Source of the DNA: an uncultured Rhodocyclaceae bacterium | GTDB lineage: Bacteria; Pseudomonadota; Gammaproteobacteria; Burkholderiales; Rhodocyclaceae | Direction of reading: 5' to 3' | Assembly (NCBI GenBank): GCA_900549295.1 | Contig: URNG01000130.1 | Span: 1-7,343 of the forward strand | Length of the DNA stretch: 7,343 nt | Part shown: one piece after another, positions 5,475 to 7,343 of the stretch | How positions within the stretch are numbered: position 1 is the first letter of the stretch | Layout of the letters: each line of letters opens with the position of its first letter | Position numbers and translations under genes: made by a program | The notes under the pieces: model-generated | What the model saw: only the letters and a program-made list of their open reading frames with translations | The model's database searches: none | What the model was told of the DNA's origin: nothing

Positions 5475-6644
5475 TCAGAAAGCGGCCAGCCCGGTCTGCG
5501 CCCGGCCGAGGATGAGCGCATGCACATCGTGCGTGCCTTCGTAGGTATTGACGACTTCCAGATTGACGAGGTGGCGGATCACGCCGTAATCGTCGCAGAT
5601 GCCGTTGCCGCCGAGCATGTCGCGGGCCGTGCGGGCGATGTCGAGCGCCTTGCCGCAGGCGTTGCGCTTCATCAGCGAAATGAGTTCGGGGCTGACGCTG
5701 CCGTCGTCGAACATGCGCCCCAGGCGCAGCGCGCCCTGCAGGTTGAGGGCGATTTCCGTCTGCATGTCGGCGAGTTTTTTCTGGATCAACTGGTTGGCTG
5801 CCAGCGGGCGGTTGAACTGCCGGCGCTCCAGGGTGTATTGGCGGGCGGTGTGCCAGCAGGCTTCGGCCGCGCCGGTCGCACCCCAGGCGATGCCGTAGCG
5901 GGCGGAGTTGAGGCAGGTGAAAGGTCCTTTCAGGCCGGCGACTTCGAGGCGGTTTTCCGTGGGCACAAACACGTCTTCCATCACGATGTCGCCGCTGATG
6001 GAGGCGCGCAGCCCCACCTTGCCGTTGATGACCGGAGCCGACAGCCCGGCCATGCCTTTTTCCAGGATGAAACCGCGCAGGATGTCTTCATCGTCTTTTG
6101 CCCAGACGATGAAGACGTCGGCAATCGGCGCGTTGCTGATCCAGCGTTTGACGCCCGAGAGTTTCCAGCCGCCGGGCACGGCGCGCGCCCGGCTGCTGGC
6201 GCTGGCCGGGTCGGAGCCGGAATCGGGCTCGGTGAGGCCGAAGCAGCCGATCCATTCGCCTTTGCCGAGTTTCTTCAGATATTTTTCTTTTTGCGCCAGC
6301 GTGCCGAATTCGTGAATCGGCACCATCGTCAGCGAGGATTGCACGGAAACCAGGGTGCGCCAAGCCGAGTCGACGTATTCCACCTCGCGCGCGATCAGGC
6401 CGTAGGCGACGTAGTTCAGGCCCGCGCCGCCGTATTCGGTGGGGATCATGGGGCCGAGCAGGCCCAGCTCGCCCATCTCGCGGAAGATGCTGGGGTCGCT
6501 CTTCTCATGGCGGAACATGTCCTGCACGCGCGTGGCCAGCTTGTCCTGGCAATAGGCATTGGCCGCGTCGCGGATCATGCGCTCTTCTTCCGTCAGCTGT
6601 TGATCCAGATGCAGAGGATCGTCCCATTGAAAACCACCGGCCAT
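5475..6644 (-). CDS. gcdH: glutaryl-CoA dehydrogenase (decarboxylating, FAD-dependent)
   Basis: This 389-residue member of the acyl-CoA dehydrogenase family oxidises and decarboxylates glutaryl-CoA to crotonyl-CoA, passing electrons to ETF. It serves lysine/tryptophan breakdown and, in some betaproteobacteria, the lower benzoyl-CoA pathway. The N-terminal helical domain (about 15-130) includes YGGAGLNYVAYGLIAREVEY and R96 in AWRTLVSVQSSL, equivalent to the arginine that binds the glutaryl carboxylate in human GCDH. The beta domain has CFGLTEPDSGSDP (134-146), the flavin/substrate motif. The C-terminal domain has ERRQFNRPLAANQLIQKKLADM and the catalytic base E369 in NTYEGTHDVHALILGRAQTG. That last motif is specific for GcdH against other acyl-CoA dehydrogenases. 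The ATG at 6644 has AGGAG (6655-6651) six bases upstream. It is the first gene of gcdH-ogt-xerD and diverges from a LysR regulator that probably controls it. Confidence 0.95.
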   Translation of the reverse strand: MAGGFQWDDPLHLDQQLTEEERMIRDAANAYCQDKLATRVQDMFRHEKSDPSIFREMGELGLLGPMIPTEYGGAGLNYVAYGLIAREVEYVDSAWRTLVSVQSSLTMVPIHEFGTLAQKEKYLKKLGKGEWIGCFGLTEPDSGSDPASASSRARAVPGGWKLSGVKRWISNAPIADVFIVWAKDDEDILRGFILEKGMAGLSAPVINGKVGLRASISGDIVMEDVFVPTENRLEVAGLKGPFTCLNSARYGIAWGATGAAEACWHTARQYTLERRQFNRPLAANQLIQKKLADMQTEIALNLQGALRLGRMFDDGSVSPELISLMKRNACGKALDIARTARDMLGGNGICDDYGVIRHLVNLEVVNTYEGTHDVHALILGRAQTGLAAF

Positions 6645-6884
6645 TGTTGTCTCCTGAAGAAAATGCCAGAAAAGAAATTATCAGAACCGCTTTATGCGCA
6701 ACTGGCAAGCAAGCAATTACTGAGCTGCGAGCGAATGGTAGGGCTGGCGAGATTTGCGGGCAAACGATGATTTCGCATCAATGAATGATAAATAATCATG
6801 TATGAAATATTTGATGCGTTGAAGCAGCGAAATTTAACCCAGGAAAAATGCATCAATTGCATGTTTTGAAGACTGGAGCATGTC
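6645..6884. promoter_or_regulatory. divergent gcdH / lysR control region
   Basis: This is a 240-bp AT-rich spacer with no gene. For gcdH, a GATAAT -10 hexamer (6682-6677, minus strand) lies about 33 bp from the start codon. TTGC-type -35 candidates upstream are badly spaced, which fits an activator-dependent promoter. It also holds TTTGC-GG-GCAAA (6753-6764) and a cluster of nested palindromes at 6770-6862, listed separately. The LysR gene has a good GGAG (6875-6878) RBS; I see no clear sigma-70 promoter for it. Confidence 0.5.
6770..6862. promoter_or_regulatory. cluster of palindromes, candidate LysR-type operator
   Basis: Directly visible are two 15-bp sites of the form ATG…CAT containing the LysR-type T-N11-A signature. 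ATGAT-AAATA-ATCAT lies at 6785-6799 and ATGCA-TCAAT-TGCAT at 6848-6862. Their centres (6792, 6855) are 63 bp apart, six helical turns. Around the first lie the nested repeats CGCATCAA (6774-6781)/TTGATGCG (6811-6818) and ATTTCGC (6770-6776)/GCGAAAT (6827-6833). The heptamer GCATCAA occurs three times (6775, reverse at 6811, 6850). A LysR tetramer bound here could repress its own gene and activate gcdH. Which palindrome is the true recognition site cannot be told from sequence. Confidence 0.5.
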
Positions 6885-7343
6885 ATGCGTCGGGCCATTC
6901 CTTCCACCCAGGCTCTGGCCTGTTTTGAATCGGCCGCGCGCCATGTCAGCTACACCCGGGCGGCGCAGGAGTTGTCGCTCACCCAAAGCGCGGTCTCGCG
7001 CCAGATCATTGCGCTGGAGGAGTTTCTCGGCGTGCCGCTGTTCAGGCGCACCCGCCATGGCGTGCTGCTGACCGAGGCGGGGCGGCAGTATGCGCTGCAG
7101 GTGGGCCGCTGGCTGCAGGGGCTGGAGCGCGACACGCTGGACATCATGTCCCACCAGGGCGAGGGCGGGCCCATCAACCTCGCGGCCGTGCCTACCTTCG
7201 CCACGCGCTGGCTGCTGCCACGCTTGCCGCTGCTGGCCCGGGAGCATCCCGCTGTCACCGTGCACATCGACGTGCAGCCACGGCCCTTCCTGTTCGCCGA
7301 CACGGGCTTCGACGCAGCACTTTACGCCGGCAGGCCCGAGCAG
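6885..7343 (+). CDS. LysR-family transcriptional regulator (GcvA/GcdR-like), N-terminal part, runs off right edge
   Basis: 153 codons of a LysR-type regulator. Residues 1-63 are the winged HTH: MRRAIPSTQALACFESAARH, SYTRAAQELSLTQSAVSRQI as recognition region, LEEFLGVPLFRRTRHGVLLT as wing. A linker helix follows (about 65-90). The start of the effector-binding domain (from about 96) reads INLAAVPTFATRWLLPRLPLL and HPAVTVHIDV. The 'VxPTFATRWLLPRL' segment is typical of the GcvA-like subfamily. I chose the ATG at 6885 because GGAG (6875-6878) lies six bases upstream and it opens the HTH frame; the ATG at 6880 is out of frame. Divergent placement beside gcdH is the classic LysR-target arrangement, and known GcdR proteins regulate glutarate/gcdH genes in other proteobacteria. 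It therefore probably senses a glutarate- or glutaryl-CoA-pathway metabolite. The ligand and the rest of the protein lie outside what can be seen. Confidence 0.9.
   Translation, partial: MRRAIPSTQALACFESAARHVSYTRAAQELSLTQSAVSRQIIALEEFLGVPLFRRTRHGVLLTEAGRQYALQVGRWLQGLERDTLDIMSHQGEGGPINLAAVPTFATRWLLPRLPLLAREHPAVTVHIDVQPRPFLFADTGFDAALYAGRPEQ

Noticed and set aside
6655..6740. Sigma-54 promoter between gcdH and the LysR gene (TGGCAAG segment)
   Set aside because: A -24-like TGGCA is present on the plus strand, but nothing resembling TTGC stands at the required spacing.
5445..6770. Plus-strand open frame of 441 codons opposite gcdH
   Set aside because: Antisense shadow typical of GC-rich DNA; the minus strand encodes a complete glutaryl-CoA dehydrogenase.

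Overview
The window looks like chromosomal DNA of a GC-rich betaproteobacterium, probably with a versatile or facultatively anaerobic respiratory lifestyle. This rests on gene content and protein style: CcoG, glutaryl-CoA dehydrogenase with a divergent LysR regulator, Ogt, XerD, a sigma-54 activator and a YbcJ-like S4 protein. It is an inference, because no 16S or other phylogenetic marker is present. The coding DNA is GC-rich. The two divergent intergenic regions (about 2545-2690 and 6655-6885) are clearly AT-rich.

Left end (1-888). The N-terminal 83 codons of rlmB run off the left edge on the minus strand. Upstream of it lies the C-terminal end of an unidentified minus-strand gene, with its stop at 301-303. 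At about 395-412 this gene meets, head to head, a plus-strand aldehyde dehydrogenase fragment that lacks both its N-terminus and its catalytic half. The fragment ends one base before a small S4 RNA-binding protein gene. The 395-412 region is therefore a breakpoint, either a real rearrangement or an assembly chimera, and it sits on a short inverted repeat.

Middle (889-4090). The minus-strand ccoG gene (a membrane iron-sulfur protein of cbb3 oxidase assembly) ends at a textbook intrinsic terminator. A divergent gene encodes a 439-residue sigma-54-dependent activator with a cysteine-rich PAS domain, an AAA+ domain and a Fis-type HTH. The shared 319-bp intergenic region holds a near-consensus sigma-54 -24/-12 promoter pointing at ccoG. 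It also holds a good sigma-70 promoter pointing at the activator, four TTGTC/GACAA half-sites at the distance expected of enhancer sites, and a structured ccoG leader bounded by a perfect 14-bp inverted repeat. The simplest reading is a local circuit: a redox- or metal-sensing sigma-54 activator that controls ccoG. This is the most interesting part of the window.

Right (4091-7343). A minus-strand gene string gcdH-ogt-xerD (12-nt gap, then 26-nt overlap) encodes glutaryl-CoA dehydrogenase, an O6-alkylguanine DNA methyltransferase and the XerD recombinase. It diverges from a LysR-type regulator gene that runs off the right edge. The 240-bp spacer between gcdH and the regulator contains several nested palindromes, including two 15-bp T-N11-A type sites centred exactly 63 bp apart. 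This suggests the LysR protein controls gcdH and itself.
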